52,765 bases of DNA from Chromera velia (lineage: Eukaryota; Sar; Chromeraceae), in the NCBI GenBank assembly GCA_018398765.1, contig JAHBMJ010000233.1, forward strand, positions 1 to 52,765, in the 5' to 3' direction. The position numbers were made by a program, and so were the translations under genes. Below the pieces are notes generated by a model. It had not been told where the DNA came from. It worked only from the letters and a program-made list of their open reading frames with translations, and did no database searches. Position 1 is the stretch's first letter; each line of letters starts with the position of its first letter. Positions 10,539-24,289 of this stretch are shown one piece after another.

Positions 10539-12743
10539 ATGGCAGCTCTTCGGGGGGTGGAGCGGGGGGCTTCTTTGTATGCCCTCGTCAGGAATGATGC
10601 AGCCCCCCACGGTGGTGGTGTGTCTGGAGACGAGCAGTCGGAAAGAGTACGGAAGGGGGTTGCGGCACACCGAGCGAAGCTCCTGAAGATGTTAAACTTT
10701 AGTCCGGTGGTGCCTGCTCCAACTGACGCCGTGGCGGTTGAAGAGATTGAAAGGCTGCAGGACCAGACAGAAGCTCTCCATGGTCCTGACAATAGAGGAG
10801 GTGGGGGGGCACAGGGAGGAGAGGGAGCGGACTCTCGGCCTTCTGCTTCGCTTTCCGGCAAAGGGCCTCTCTTTATTGTTGGAGGGCAGCTCAGTGGCCA
10901 GGCGGAGAGGTCCTCTGTGCCTCCTCTTCCTCTCCACCTCTTCACTACAACGGTAGGCGTAAAGTTTAAGCAAGAGGGGTGGGAAAAGGAGCTCGGACCA
11001 AAACAAAAAGTCGGAACTCAATGTGGGAATATACAGCTGGGGGGTCTGTGTACATGCATGGAACATGAAAAAAATAAATATATATTGCTTCCCTTTCCCA
11101 CGGCTTGACACTCCCCCTTTCTCCTTTTCCTTCCTTACCCCTCCTTTTCTTTGCTCCTTCCTTGCTTCCTTCTTTCTTTGCTTCCCGCTTTCCTTCCTTC
11201 CTTCCTTCCTTCCTTCCTTGCTTCTTTTCTCTTGCTCTCTTTCGCCCTCTCTGGCTTTCTCCTGCGTACTCTCGCTTTCGCTCGCTCGCTCCCCCCCCAA
11301 CACCCCCTCTCTCTCGTCCACGTTTGTGTGCGGGAGGGCGCATCCGCGATCAGAGATTCTATGCAAGAGTGAGCACACTGCAATGCAATCCAATGCAGGA
11401 GCGAGGCTCGGCCCAGGCTGCCTCGTCGAACCGGCTGTCTGTTCCCAGAGGCCTCCCGGACGTTCGAAGACTCCAGAAGGGGGCCAGCCGGGCAGTGAGG
11501 GAGGTGGAGGTGCCGGCGCTGCTCCCTCCCGAAGTAGACGCCCAGACATTTCAGGTCCCTCTGCATGACGTTGTGCCATTTTCTCTTTCCTGGCGCTTGA
11601 TCCGTTTAAGTTGCGTGGTGCAGACTTTGTCTTATTTGGTACTGACCTTTTTCGCCGTATGCATTTCAAGAGTCTAGAGCAAGGCGAGAGACGACGGGAG
11701 GAATTGGTAGTTTTGGTCAAGGAATTCATTTGTAGAAAAGAGAGTGTAATTCTCGTCAAGGGAGACCGAACAAAAAAGGAATGGCGGATGCTTCGAAGAT
11801 TTGATTGAGGGGAAAGTGGCTGTTCGGCTGCATCGTGGAGCACTTAGAAAGAGCTGCTCGCATTCGTGCAGTGGAGGGAGGAGTGGAAGGAAGGAAGACC
11901 CAGGCAGGCACGATCCTCCCCCACCGCATGGGGTGCGTCTGAGGGCCTGACATGCAGTGTTGTGAATGACTTTTTGGATTCTTTCTTTCTTTGTTCGTGC
12001 AGGGGGGCTGGCAGTCGGCTCGAGAGAGGGGGTACAAGAGTGATGCTCTCCATGCAGTAATCACTGCCAGAGAGCTCCTCGCATCAGCCAATCATGGGGC
12101 CGGGGTCAGTTTGCTTTGATTTTGCTTCGACTTGCTTTTCTTTGTTCGTCCCAGTTGTTTGTGTGAACATCGGTACAATCACAAAGGTGTGGAGGAAATA
12201 ACGATGGGATAAACGAGTCAGCGACCGGCTCATCTGAGAGTATGTGATCTTGCATGGAGTAGAGAAGGAGAAAAATGGGTCAAACGGACGGGGCAAAAAG
12301 GAGACGGGGATGGAACAGTCCGGTAGTAATCATATGGCCAACATGTTTCGTTTTTTACAATTGTTTGTTCTTTTTCTCTGGTCCAGTTCTTTGTGTTTTT
12401 CTTCTTTTGGTCTTCGTCTGCATCTGCCTGATCATTCAAATGATCGTCTGGATTTGCTTCTGAACATTTCTCTCTCTCTCTCTCTCTCTCTCTTGCTTTT
12501 GTTGCAGAGAGGAGCCCCCTTCTCTGCAGGACCCGACCCGGCCAGACTTCTGCAGAGCTGCAAACTCTTGGCGCAGCTGTGCGGAGTCCCTAGCGCCATG
12601 CAAGTCAGTGGAGAGAGACAGAATAGAAGAGGAGAAGTGATGCTCTCTGCTTCGATCTGTTGTTTGCTCCCTCGCTGTCTCTCTCTCTCTACCCCCTCAA
12701 CCCATCCCTTCTCGCTGTGCGGACATGCTTTTACGTACGTACA

Positions 12744-12784
<41 letters not shown>

Positions 12785-13115
12785 GAGAGAGAGAGAGAGC
12801 ATGCGGGAGATCAGAAATACACGGTGGTTGTGTCTCTCTTGCATGCCATGGCCCCTCAGGACTCTCTCCGGTTCCTCTACAACGAGTTTATGCTGGCCCT
12901 GTTTGTCAACTTCAAACCGGGGACCGACGTTTCAAGGCTTGTGCCATTCTTCGCCAAAGCCTCTGTCCTCTCAGAGGAGTGCGCACTCTTGAAGACGTCA
13001 GTCAGTGAGTGAGTCATTCAGTCAGTTTGGTTTCGTCCCGACAGTCAATGAGTCGTTTGGGTCTCCACGGTGTTGGTTGGACCATCGACTGATTCCGTCC
13101 ATACACCTGCGTGTC

Positions 13116-13152
<37 letters not shown>

Positions 13153-16100
13153 GCGTGTGTGTGAGCGAGAGAGGACTTGTTGGGATTCTCAAGCGAGCAA
13201 GAGAGAACTCAGAGCAATCAGCAGAGACGGAGAGAAATTCAGTCAGTCAACCCTTACTGTCTTTTCTGTGCCTTCCTTCTTGCTCTTCCTTTCTTTGTTT
13301 CTTTCTTCGCGACAAACGAGACGTCCTTCCTGCAGAGAGATGCCGGCACGGCGTCAGAGCACTGCCGGTCGAATGGGAATGGACCTGCAATCCGACCCGC
13401 CTTCCCCCCTTGAGCGTGTGGACACACCCATTGCCCTTGAGGATTTCCAGCTAGGGGGGGCAGGAACAGAGACTGCGAGGACACGGACGCCAGCAGGAAA
13501 CTTAAAGGGGAAGACGTTGGAGAAGCAAAAAACTGGACGGAGCCAGGTTCAACTCCTTTCTACTGAAAAATGTGAGTGAATTCACTTGAGAGTCTGAAGA
13601 GAGTACAGGACCTGTGGAATGTCTAGCACAATCCAAAGAGCACGGAATTATCACAATCGACTTTATTCTTCTTGACCCTCTCTTTTTCTCGAACCATCTC
13701 TTCAAAGTTCGAAAACAAATCGCCCACTTCCAGGCACTCCTTCCATCCCTCTTTTATCCTCTCACTTGCCCCTATGCCTGCGTCCTCGCAGTATTCAACC
13801 TCCCGACCACCCGACCAGAGAGCACCAACTTCAGCCGCACTGGGCGAGGAGCCCTCAACGCGACGGCGAGGCGTCGGTCCATAGCCACTTCTCGGGGAGG
13901 CCTGTTGCCAGGGGGGGCAGGGGGCGAGTCGGTGTCCGAGACTGCAGAGCTTATCAAGAGACTGCGGCAGGAAGCAGACAGACTCAAGCTTGACTCTGCA
14001 ATCGTGGATGAGGAATTCAGGTCCGTTTTCTGCTTTTGGAGATCCTTCACCGTCATGGACAAGAAGAAAGACGCAAAGTCCAAACGGCGGTGCAGATCAA
14101 GCGAGAGAAAGGAGAAAAACTCTTGTAATGCATGCGTGAGTAGATCAAAGTTTTTGGAAGGACAGAGGCGATGGACAGAGGGGCTGATCCTGCAGGAGGT
14201 GGCCCGTCTTTTCGTCAACTTGTCTGTCTTACCTTACGACCTTTGCCAAATGCTCTGATGCCCCACGGGAAGAACCCTTCCCCATTTCCGGCGTCCTATC
14301 CAGCGTTTATGTGTGCATGAGCATTTCCCGCTTGCGGTTACTCTCTCGCTCATTTACACACCCAGCCAACCATGCAACCAGTCTTCTCTTTCTGCCTGCA
14401 TGCAGACACCTATCTCGTGACTACATTGGTCTCTCCTCTGACCTGATGATGGAGAGGGCCAAGTGCAGGGAGCTGCAGTCGAAGTTGACCTCCAGGGGGG
14501 ACGAGTGCAAAGAACTCCTGGAGGAAAACATGCGGCTGGTCTGTCTGTCTGTCTTTCTGTCTGTCATCTTTTCGATTTTGTCGCTCTCTATCAACAACGA
14601 GACGGAGGAAATGGAAGAAATAAATTGTCTGTCGATCCGTCTGATGGCTCTTTCCCCTGGTTGACGAATGCCTTTCGTGTCTGGCCCGTATGGACTTCCA
14701 ATGATCTTTCTCTAGTACGAACTCTTCGGGTGCCACCCCATTTATTGATGGCTCCTTGCACTACCTCTCCCCTCACGTCACGACTGCAGAAGATGGCGGC
14801 AGACAAAATGCAACAGGCGCAGCAGACGCAGCAGATGCGGCAGACGCCAGCACAGACGCTGAGTCTCCCTGTCGGATCGGCTTCGGGACGTCCGCTTTCA
14901 CCTCGACCCCCGTCTCCGTCGGTGAGTGTGTGGGTGACTGCATGGCTCGATCGATGACCCCTTCCTTCCCTTCTTTTGTCTGCTTGCACATCAGTGAATG
15001 CAATGTAATCGGAAGAAAGTCTGCTCGTTTGAACGAACGTGTAATAGAATGATCTTTTTTCTTGCCTCTCCTGTTTTTGCGGTGGTTCTGCTCTTCAGGT
15101 TTTTCTACCAAGTTGCTGTCTCCCTTCCCTTTCCCCCCCCCTCTCTGCATGCCTGTCTCGTCGAACCGATTTTCTGTGCAATTATTTCTCAGTACACCCA
15201 TTTTGATTCTTCAATTTAAAGTTTCTCGTCGATTCCTTCATGCTTTCATTATCGCTTCTTCGTACCCCTGCTTGAGCATCGTCGAATCAAAAGACCTCAT
15301 CTCACCAGGCAGACAAACCCAGAGTAAAGTTCTTCTTCATGTTCGGGTGCGTTCCATTTCTTTTTTGCCCCCTCACGGTCTGTCTGTTTTCTCTGCTGCA
15401 GCTCCTGACCCCGCGGTCGTCCCAAGGAAGTCCCCGTGCAAGTGGGGGGGCAGGGGGGGGAAATTTCAAGAAGGATAAGGAGGCAAATGCGGGAGCGCGC
15501 AAGACTTCGTCAGTTGTCTTCTTGGCACGCTCTCTTCGTCTGTCTATAGTCAATTTGCTTCCTTTATTCCACGCTTGCTTGAGATAATCTTCTGTTTCCT
15601 TGTTCTACTTATGTTTGCTGCACACGTTGAGGAAGAGGCAATCCAATCGATCAACTTTCCTTTCTACCCAAAAGTCTGATTTCCACACCGCTTTTCATGT
15701 GTGAACGTCCTGTCTCTCTCTCTTTTGAGTGCGTTCCTCTTCTTTTCCGCTTCGTTTTCTCCTCTCCTTTCTCAAGCTGTGATGCCGGCCATCGGTATTC
15801 ATTCGCTCTCGCACCTCACTTTTGTCTCATGATGACAAGCTCGCTATGCTACGTTGAGTTGAAAGCAGAAAGTGATTTTTGATTTGAGAAAGGCAACGAT
15901 TTTGACGAAGAGAAACAGGCAAAGGTGCTTGAAGATACGCAAAGGAGATGTGAAATGCTCAAACAACAAATCCTCCACACAGACAGAAACCTTGTGACAT
16001 GCTCGCTGAAAATCGGTTGAAAGAGGAAACTACCCATTGGGTTTCTGTCAATGACAGAGTGGATCTCTCTGACTGAGAGTGTCTCCACGTCTGACTGAAT

Positions 16101-17184
16101 GTGAATGTCTCCACGCGGCCCTCCCTCTGGCGGGCTTGTCAGATCAATCAATCGAGTGATTGGTTGCCTGCCTGCAGAGCAGCAAGGCCTTCTCTGAATG
16201 TGACAGACTCGAACGAGCTCAGGTTCGTCAGACCTTCAGACGCTGCAGTCCTCCAGTGCCAGTTCAAGGACTTCAACCTCTGCAGGTCGGCCCGTGGGTG
16301 TGGGGATGTGTGTGTGTGTAGACAGTGGCAGTGAGTGGTTAAATGTAGAAACACCTCGATGGACCGGGGGAAGGTTGAAAGACCCGGAGTCCATCAAGTT
16401 GTTCTTTTGGACGTCCCATTTGGACAATTCAGATGGCGCCAGGGCATTCGGGGGGGGGTACTCTGCCAAGAGAAATAGGGAAAGGGGAAGAGCTAGGCAG
16501 GGCCTTTCTTTTTGAAACGGCAAAACGGGACCGCTTTTCACCAGGCTATAGTTTCCAACAGTATGTTTGATTCAGCTTCGTGAACATGGGATTGCAGTCC
16601 GCCCCAGTCGATACCGTCTGTCTGTCAGTTCCTTCATCCACACGTCGATGGTGTGCTTTGCATGCTCCTGTTTGCGAGTCAGAGGAGAGATGAGGAGCAC
16701 TTTTGCCTTCTTCCTCCGTCTGTATGACTGCAAAGTATTGGAGAAACAGAGTGAATTCATGCTTGGACAAACAAACCTTTACTGCAGACAAGACATCAAG
16801 AGGATGATCGTGGAAGGAGCAGACAGGACAGAGTCAGACAAACTCCCTCCAGAGATCGCAGCAGCCATCAAAATCGCCTCGGCACTCCCCGAAATGGACT
16901 GCTTTGCGGGACCCTTTGAGTCTCTCGACGCGTTAATTCTCGAAGTGAAGGAACAGGTCAGCGAGTGATCAAAAGACTTTTTTGAAGTCCTGTATGGAGG
17001 GGTTGAGCACTTGAAGTTTGGATTCACTGGCCACCTCTATTGTTTGGTTCAGTGTAAATGCGAAGAGTTGGTATTTGAAACTCAGCTTCGAAACAACCGG
17101 ATTCAAGGCACCAAAAACAAGGTTCTTTTCGACTCTTGGATCAGTTTCACCCATTCTTGTCTCTTTCATTTCTCTCTTCACTTG

Positions 17185-17217
<33 letters not shown>

Positions 17218-17478
17218 TTGTGTCCGTGCAGGTGGTGCACCTCGTTGGCCTCTCAAAAGAGCAGCAGTCGTGTATCAAGAATCTTCGGAACGAATTAAGG
17301 TGAGGCAGAGCAGATAGGAGCAGATGACAGAGACTATCTTCTGGAGGGATGGATAGATTCGTGATATGAATGAATCATTGGTGAATTATTTCGGATGTTT
17401 ACTGGCACAGGGAGAAAGAATAACACGACGAAGCAGTTTGATGCGGATGGGCATGCTTTTGCTTTGTTGTGTGTTGTA

Positions 17479-17522
<44 letters not shown>

Positions 17523-20037
17523 TGTGTGTCCGCATGTATGTCTATGAGTGAGTGTGTGCCCGCATGCAGAGGCTGCTATGAGCTGGTGCCTCTATGGAAC
17601 AGGGAAGATTTCCTGAACGTTCTCAAGAGGACAGACTCGATGACGGTGGGCTCTCTCGCTCTCTCTCATTTGCGTGCCTGTTTGTTCATACTTTGTGTTC
17701 CTCTCTCGTTTATTGTCTTGGCGCACACGGATTACCATGGGGGCTGCATGGGGGTAAGGGAGAAAGAGGGACAAGGCGCTGGAGAGAGAAAAAAGAGAGA
17801 CCGCACAGCAAGGACACCCCTGAACAATTTTGAAAACAGTTTGCCCCACCATCTGCATGGAGTTCCATTTCGGTGTCACTCCAGCTGCACTCGAACGGCC
17901 CTCTTCGGATCATGCACCTCGAACTGTTCTGCTGTGTTGTGTCGTGTTGTGTTGTGTCGTGTTGTGTTGTGTCGTGTTGTGTTGTGTCGTGTTGTGTTGC
18001 GTTGCGTTGTGTTGCGTTGTGTTGTGTTGCGTTGTGTTGCGTTGTGTTGCGTTGTGTTGTGTTGCGTTGTGTTGCGTTGTGTTGTGTTGCAGGATAGCCC
18101 CGGAGTCCCCATCCCTACTGACAATCAGGTAGATATGTGTGTGTGTCTTTCTTTGTAGCTTCACGGAAGAACAAAAAGGCTCACGGGGAAACGCAATGAG
18201 AATTCAATGCATATTCAAGTGTGTGGTTGACGGCTTTTTTGTTTTTCTTGCTGGTACGTTCAATGAATAAAGGGGTTTATCAGTCGCCATTTGGAACAGC
18301 AATCGATCTCTCTCCGGATGGAAAAACTGAATTCTACTCATGCGCCCCTTGGTCATAAAAATGTCCATCCGTCCCAAGGTCTCTTTGCGATCCGGATTGC
18401 TCACTCTTTCTTCCCCTCTTTCGTTCTCCAACCCTGTACTGTGTTTTGCCTTCCTCTTTGCAGAAGTTCGTGGGACTCGGGCATGAAAATTACCTTCCGG
18501 AGGTTATGAAGACGGCAGAGCTTGTCCGAGTGAGTGAGTCCTCTCTTTCTGGTACTTTCTTTCGTCAGCTTGGACTTGCTCTTGTTTATTCGGACTTGTT
18601 TTCTTCTCTTCCGAGCACAGGTGGTCGACTTTCTGCCCAAAGTGAGGGTGTCCTCTTTCTCTCAGTCACCCACAAATACCAGGATTCTCTCCCTTCTCTG
18701 CTTGGTTATTGATCCTCTTATTCATATGCAGATCCAAAGAATCAACAACGCCGACCTCGCCAAACTGATCAGCGAGTTCTGGACAGAAAAATACGCTGTG
18801 AGTATGCTCTCATGTTGCCTGTTTGTGTCCGACAGCCTCGCCCAACGTGTAAAAGAAATGCAATGGCACTGGCGGAGTCTCACTCTTGTGGATTTCTCTA
18901 TGTTGATATTTCTGTGGAGACTATCTTTGCTTCATTTTTTATCTTCTGGGGCGGTAGGGGATTCCCAGGGGGGCATAATGAATTCCATGGCCGTTCTCTG
19001 CTTGCGCTTTGCTTTTCTTGTGTCTCGCACATCCGACATCTTGAGAGACCTGCTTGCCTACATACAGAAGCCCAACACAGCGAGAAAGAGGACCAGATAG
19101 ACAGTTGTATTCAAAAACCCCAGAAAACTGTCGCGTCAGTGCGAGCTGATAATTCAGAAGTACAAAAAGTGGATGGATCTCTCTGTGAATGAGAAGAGAA
19201 TCATGTTAGTCGGCATGTTCGCGCACCACCTCTCCTGACTAACCTGCATATATTTTGTTATCACCCGATTGGTAAATTGATCGAACTTTGTTTCATCTGG
19301 TTGCATGCCTTGTTTGCAGAGCACAGAGGAGTTCATCAGACTCCGGAAATCAGAGGAGGCCCGCCGACGCGCTCCCCTCACGGCAGCCTTTGAGGAGATC
19401 GAAGTTGAGGCAGACGGCAGCGAGAGGCTCAGCACGACTGAGTCTTCTCTCTTCAGAAGAGAATCATCGGTGGAAAGGGACAAATGGGCAAAACGGCCTT
19501 CTGGGTCCGGCAGTCAGGTCAACATTGATGACCTGGCGGCATCAGACAACTTCAACGTTCTGGCGACTTCAGGCCGCTCCCTCGAGGTCTCTCCTAACCG
19601 CCTCGCACCGGGTGCGCTGCCCGACGACATTGAGCTCGAAATGCTGGAGCCCCATATTCTGTCCGACCCCCCCCGTCTCCCCCAACTTTCGTCGAAGGAA
19701 TTCCTCACAACTTTTGCCAACAGGAAGAGGAGGTCAGTCAGATTGCATAAAGCCGACAGAGAAGAGAATAGAAGGAGAACCGACTATTCTTTCCAAAATG
19801 GATCAACACAGCAGCATACTCCAGAACAGCTCAGCTCCAAACCGCAGTCATCCGATGGCCGTTGTATTCGAAAAGGAAGAAGTCATTTCGGAATTGAAGA
19901 GCCGTTTCGTGGGAGTGAGAGACGGTGCGAAGATGTGTGCATGTGTGTCCGTGTCCGTGTCTGTGTTCGAGTGCGTTGTGTGTGTGTGTGTGTGTATGTG
20001 TGTGTGTGCGTACGCCCGTGCGTGCGTGCGTGCGTGC

Positions 20038-20084
<47 letters not shown>

Positions 20085-23000
20085 TGAGTGAGTGAGTGAG
20101 TGAGAATGAAAGCATGAGAGTGAAAGAGTGAGAATGAGAGAGGGGAGAAAGCACAGAAGGCGTTCCGCCAAAACTTGTTCAGCTGACCCCAAATATTTTC
20201 GTGTCTGTTGCTGCTTTGCCTTCCACGCGCATGCAGAGGGGCGGTGTTGCAGGCTGAGTTCGCTTACAACCTGGTGGACGGGATCCGAAAGCTCGAGGAC
20301 GGGAGTGACGGTTCTCTAACCTTCAGAGTTCTTGTTGGGTCCGTCCGTGAGTGCAAAGGAATCGGAACGGATTTGTTAGCGTGCTGGTAGATTTGTCAAA
20401 TTTGTCGCTCTCAGAAGCAACATACCCCTCGGTGCCTCTCTCCATCAAATACTGTGCGTATTCGTGCGCATACGTCCGACGAACTTTTCCAATGAGTCTA
20501 CAGAATCGTGAGACAATCTCTGCACCAACATGGAGGGGCAAATGTTCCCCCCCTCTTCTGAATGGCAGTGTGTGTCTTCGATCACGGGCTGGGTGTCCAT
20601 GACAGAAGACCAATTTGACCCTGCAGGACATGTGGTTATCGAATTTGCATGTTGTGTGTGTCCCTGCATGTCCCTATCCGTGTGAGAGAACCTGCAGAGA
20701 GTTCCACGAGGATGTTCTTCACGACCGTACGGCAATGATTGAGGAGTTGAAGAGGACAGCTGTCAAGGTCAGGAATCTACTTGGTAAAAGAAACGAATCG
20801 CTTCAAAGAAGAAGAAGCAGAAAGAAGAAAAGAGGCGAACGAACAATGGACAAGAGATTTGTAACAAAATAAACATATCCAAAGAAAAAATCAAAGACTT
20901 AAGCAGATCGACAGGCAGACAAAGAGACCAACAGGACACATAGGCAGCGTGTGTGTGGGCAAAATAGACGTGCATAGATAAAAAGAATAGACAGATAGAC
21001 GGGTAGAGAGGTATTCAGATAGAGAGGGGGAAAAAAGCAAGGAAGTAAGGAGGAGAAAAGGAAACGGGAGGGGAAAACAAAACTGTCTCGTCGTTTTTGT
21101 GCTGTAGAGATAATTTCCTGCCTGTCTTCCCGCATATGCGCCCGCCTCCTTGCCACTCTCTGAGGTCTCTTGTGGACACTCACCGACCGTCGCTCCCTCC
21201 CTCCTTTCGGTATTTCCCCCCCCCTTCACTGCTCTCTGAAATGCAGCTGTCTTCCCACTTCATTCATCATCGCCTGGACGAGGTGAGTGCCTTCCGTTCG
21301 ACCACGTGCATGCAGCTGTTCTTGTGTGTGGCGAGTGCATATGTGACACTCTGTGAGAAAGGTGTGGCCGGCGGATGACTCATTCCTGCTACTCTTCTCA
21401 CAGGAGCGAGGAAAGATTGAATTCCCTTTTCTCGCGACTCTTTGCTGGAAGTCTATGTTTGCTCTCCCCGCCTTCTTTTGATGGCCGTCTATTACATTGG
21501 TCTCCTTTTCTTCCCATCACTCTCCTGTCCTCTCCTCTGGTCGCTTCTTCCGTTCTGCACTGCACGGAGCCTTTATCCTGCATCCCCTCTTTCGCTCTTC
21601 TCTTTTTTCTTCTCCTGCTCTTCTTTCTAAATCGACCCGACCAGTCTGACACTGTCCTTTGACCTAAGTGCTCGAAGTGAAGACGAGCAAGCTGACTTTT
21701 GCTGAGATTGACATTTCTCCGTTCCCTTGCTCCTGGTCTTGCCTGACTGACGATGCAGGGAGAGATTCCCAAAAAAAGGTCAGTGCTTCTTTAAATTTCT
21801 GTGCAGTCTCATCACCACCGACAGCCTGCATGACTCGCGAGTCTTCCTACAATGTGCCCGCATTCATTCGATTTCGTTCATTTCTCCTTGTGACAGTCGC
21901 CTAGTCAAGCACAGATGCAAGCACTAGGGACGTGATGGAAGATCATCTCAATTCTCGAAAACAGAGACAAAAAAGTAAGAGGAGGCTTGAGCAGGGTCTG
22001 GCAGGCTTTCTAGATCCTCTAAGCTTTTTGTGTCCTGACGCGTATGACACTGGTCTCTTGTCTTGAATTCATTCTCCCCTCTTTTGACGCAAGCATGTGC
22101 AGAGGAAGCACCGACGTTCCTCCGAAGGGAAGTCCGGAAGGGAGCGTCCCAGGCATTCCGGGCAGTCCCGGGAAGTCGACGGGAGGAGCCGAGAGAAGCC
22201 AACCGCACGGCATTGCAAAGGGAGGGGCAGGAGGACCCCCTGCAATGACTGCAGGCGCGGCAGTTGCGGCTGAGGGCCTTGACGGTTTCCTTCCTTTTTC
22301 CTTCTTTTGTGGTCTCCTCAAAGTTTTCTTTCCAGGGAAGACGCAAAGGATGCGCTCGGCACTTCACAAGGTTTGTCTGTCTGTCTGGAAGGCTCATTGA
22401 TTGTCGAATTTTTGAATTTTCATGATGAGAGAAGCCCCTCTTGCTTGTATGGGTCGCCAGGGCCCTGTTCGGGTTTTTCAAAATGCGGAATCGATGCAAA
22501 AAGACGGCCAGAGCACTGTCAACAAACTTTCAAGATGAAAAAGAGTCTGAAAACTGCACGAACCATCGATTGGTTGCACGTGTTCCAAATTGGATCACAC
22601 AAAGCCCTTTTTTTTCTGTGTCGTCCTCTATCCCCTCTGCCCGCCGCCAGGTACTCCACGAGAGTTCGATTGAGCTGGGCGTTTTCCTCAAGCACCCCTC
22701 AATCAGCCTGGGGGAGATTCTGGAGCTCAAGAGAAAGTCCAGAGCAACAGCACAGGCACAACAGCAGCAGACCGCTTCCTCAAACGGGACCTCACAGGGT
22801 ACAGCAGGAGGGGGAAGGCAGGAGTCTGCTCCCACCTCTGACCAACGCCTCTCGTTCGGTGTGGCTCCCAACCAGACGGGTGCAACTCATTCCCGCAACG
22901 ACTCAGGAGGCACACAGACCTCAGCCAACCCCCCCTTAGCCAAAGAACAAGCAGGCCAGAGCCAACAACCCGCCCCTCCAGAGCAGCAGAGTGCAGCTGC

Positions 23001-24256
23001 GGAGAGTCCAAAGTCCCGGAAGGGAAAGAAAGTGGCTGCACAGAAGGATAAGAACGCGGCAGCTTCTCCCGAGGCTGACTACTTCCAGTTGAGAGTTGTC
23101 CCTCTCCGCCTGGCATTCGCAATGTCAGTCAGTCAGTCTGTCAGTCATACAGGATATCAATCCGTCTGTCTGTGCGTTTACAAATCATCGAGTCAGTCGA
23201 TCTGTCAGTCAGTCGGTCAGTCAGAAATTGCACATCACGGAAGCAAAAATCGTGAAAAAGAACGGTGAAAGGAAGCAAAGAAGAAACGAAAGAAAGAGCT
23301 ACTTACAGGGAGGGCGTTCGAAATCCTTTCCGTCCATCATCACACGTTCCTACAGTCCCCTGCATGAGAGCCTAGCCAGCCTTCTGCTGACTCAATCAGA
23401 AACTTTTGCTGCCTTCCCTTCCGTTCCCTCCAGGCGATCGAGGCTTCTGGACGAGCTGAGGGTCCAGTATCTAGCGGAGGTGGCAACGTACATGAGAGAT
23501 CTCGCACTGTCAGTCAGTCAGTCAATCAGTCAATCAGTCAATCAGTCAATCAGTCAGTCAGTCAATCAGTCAATCAGTCAGTCAGTCAGTCAGTCAGTCA
23601 ATCAGTCAGTCAGTCAGTCAGTCAGTCAGTGAGTCAGTCAATCAGTCAACCAGTCAATCAGTCAATCAGTCAATCAGTCAATCAGTCAGTCAGTCAGTGA
23701 CAAGCAAGCAGGCAGGCAAGCAGTCAGGCAGTCAGGCAGGCAAGAACGCAAAAAGATTCAGGAAAGACAAGACGAAGCAAGAACGCGCATTCGGGAATCA
23801 GGCAACACAAAAATGGAAGCACATGTCTGAGAGAAAAAAACAGATTGACATCACACACATGATCGGGCCTTTCCTGTGCCCTTTTCTTTTTTAGTCCTGA
23901 ATGTCCTCCAAGCGTCGTTCACGAAGGTTGGTTTTTCGCTCGTTTTCTTACTTAGACTGTCTTGAGGCATGCAGTCTAAGTTGAGATAGCTGTAGGTTGA
24001 GTCTGATTGTCTGTTCAACCGATTGATTTTTCTTTCTGGTACACTCCCTCGATCGCTTCTGTGTCCTTCCTTCCTTCTTTCTGCATGGCCCTCCCCTCTC
24101 TCCCAGTGCTCCTGCAGACTGATCCCTCTTCATTTTCTTCCATGCGTTTTCCTCTTGCCTCCCCCTCTTGCCCCGCTTTTCTCTCCTTGTCGCTCTTTCT
24201 TCATGCTTCCATGTGTGCATATCCGTATATGTGCATACATATTTGTGCAGCAATCC

Positions 24257-24289
<33 letters not shown>

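Noticed and set aside
17876..18164. Asn/Thr- and Cys/Val-rich frames
   Set aside because: Translations of the GTGTTG minisatellite inside an intron.
21405..21460. Possible exon after a CTCACAG acceptor
   Set aside because: No usable donor follows, and the next exon joins in phase without it.
23509..23750. CRISPR-like repeat array
   Set aside because: Simple tetranucleotide repeats with no unique spacers, inside a eukaryotic intron.
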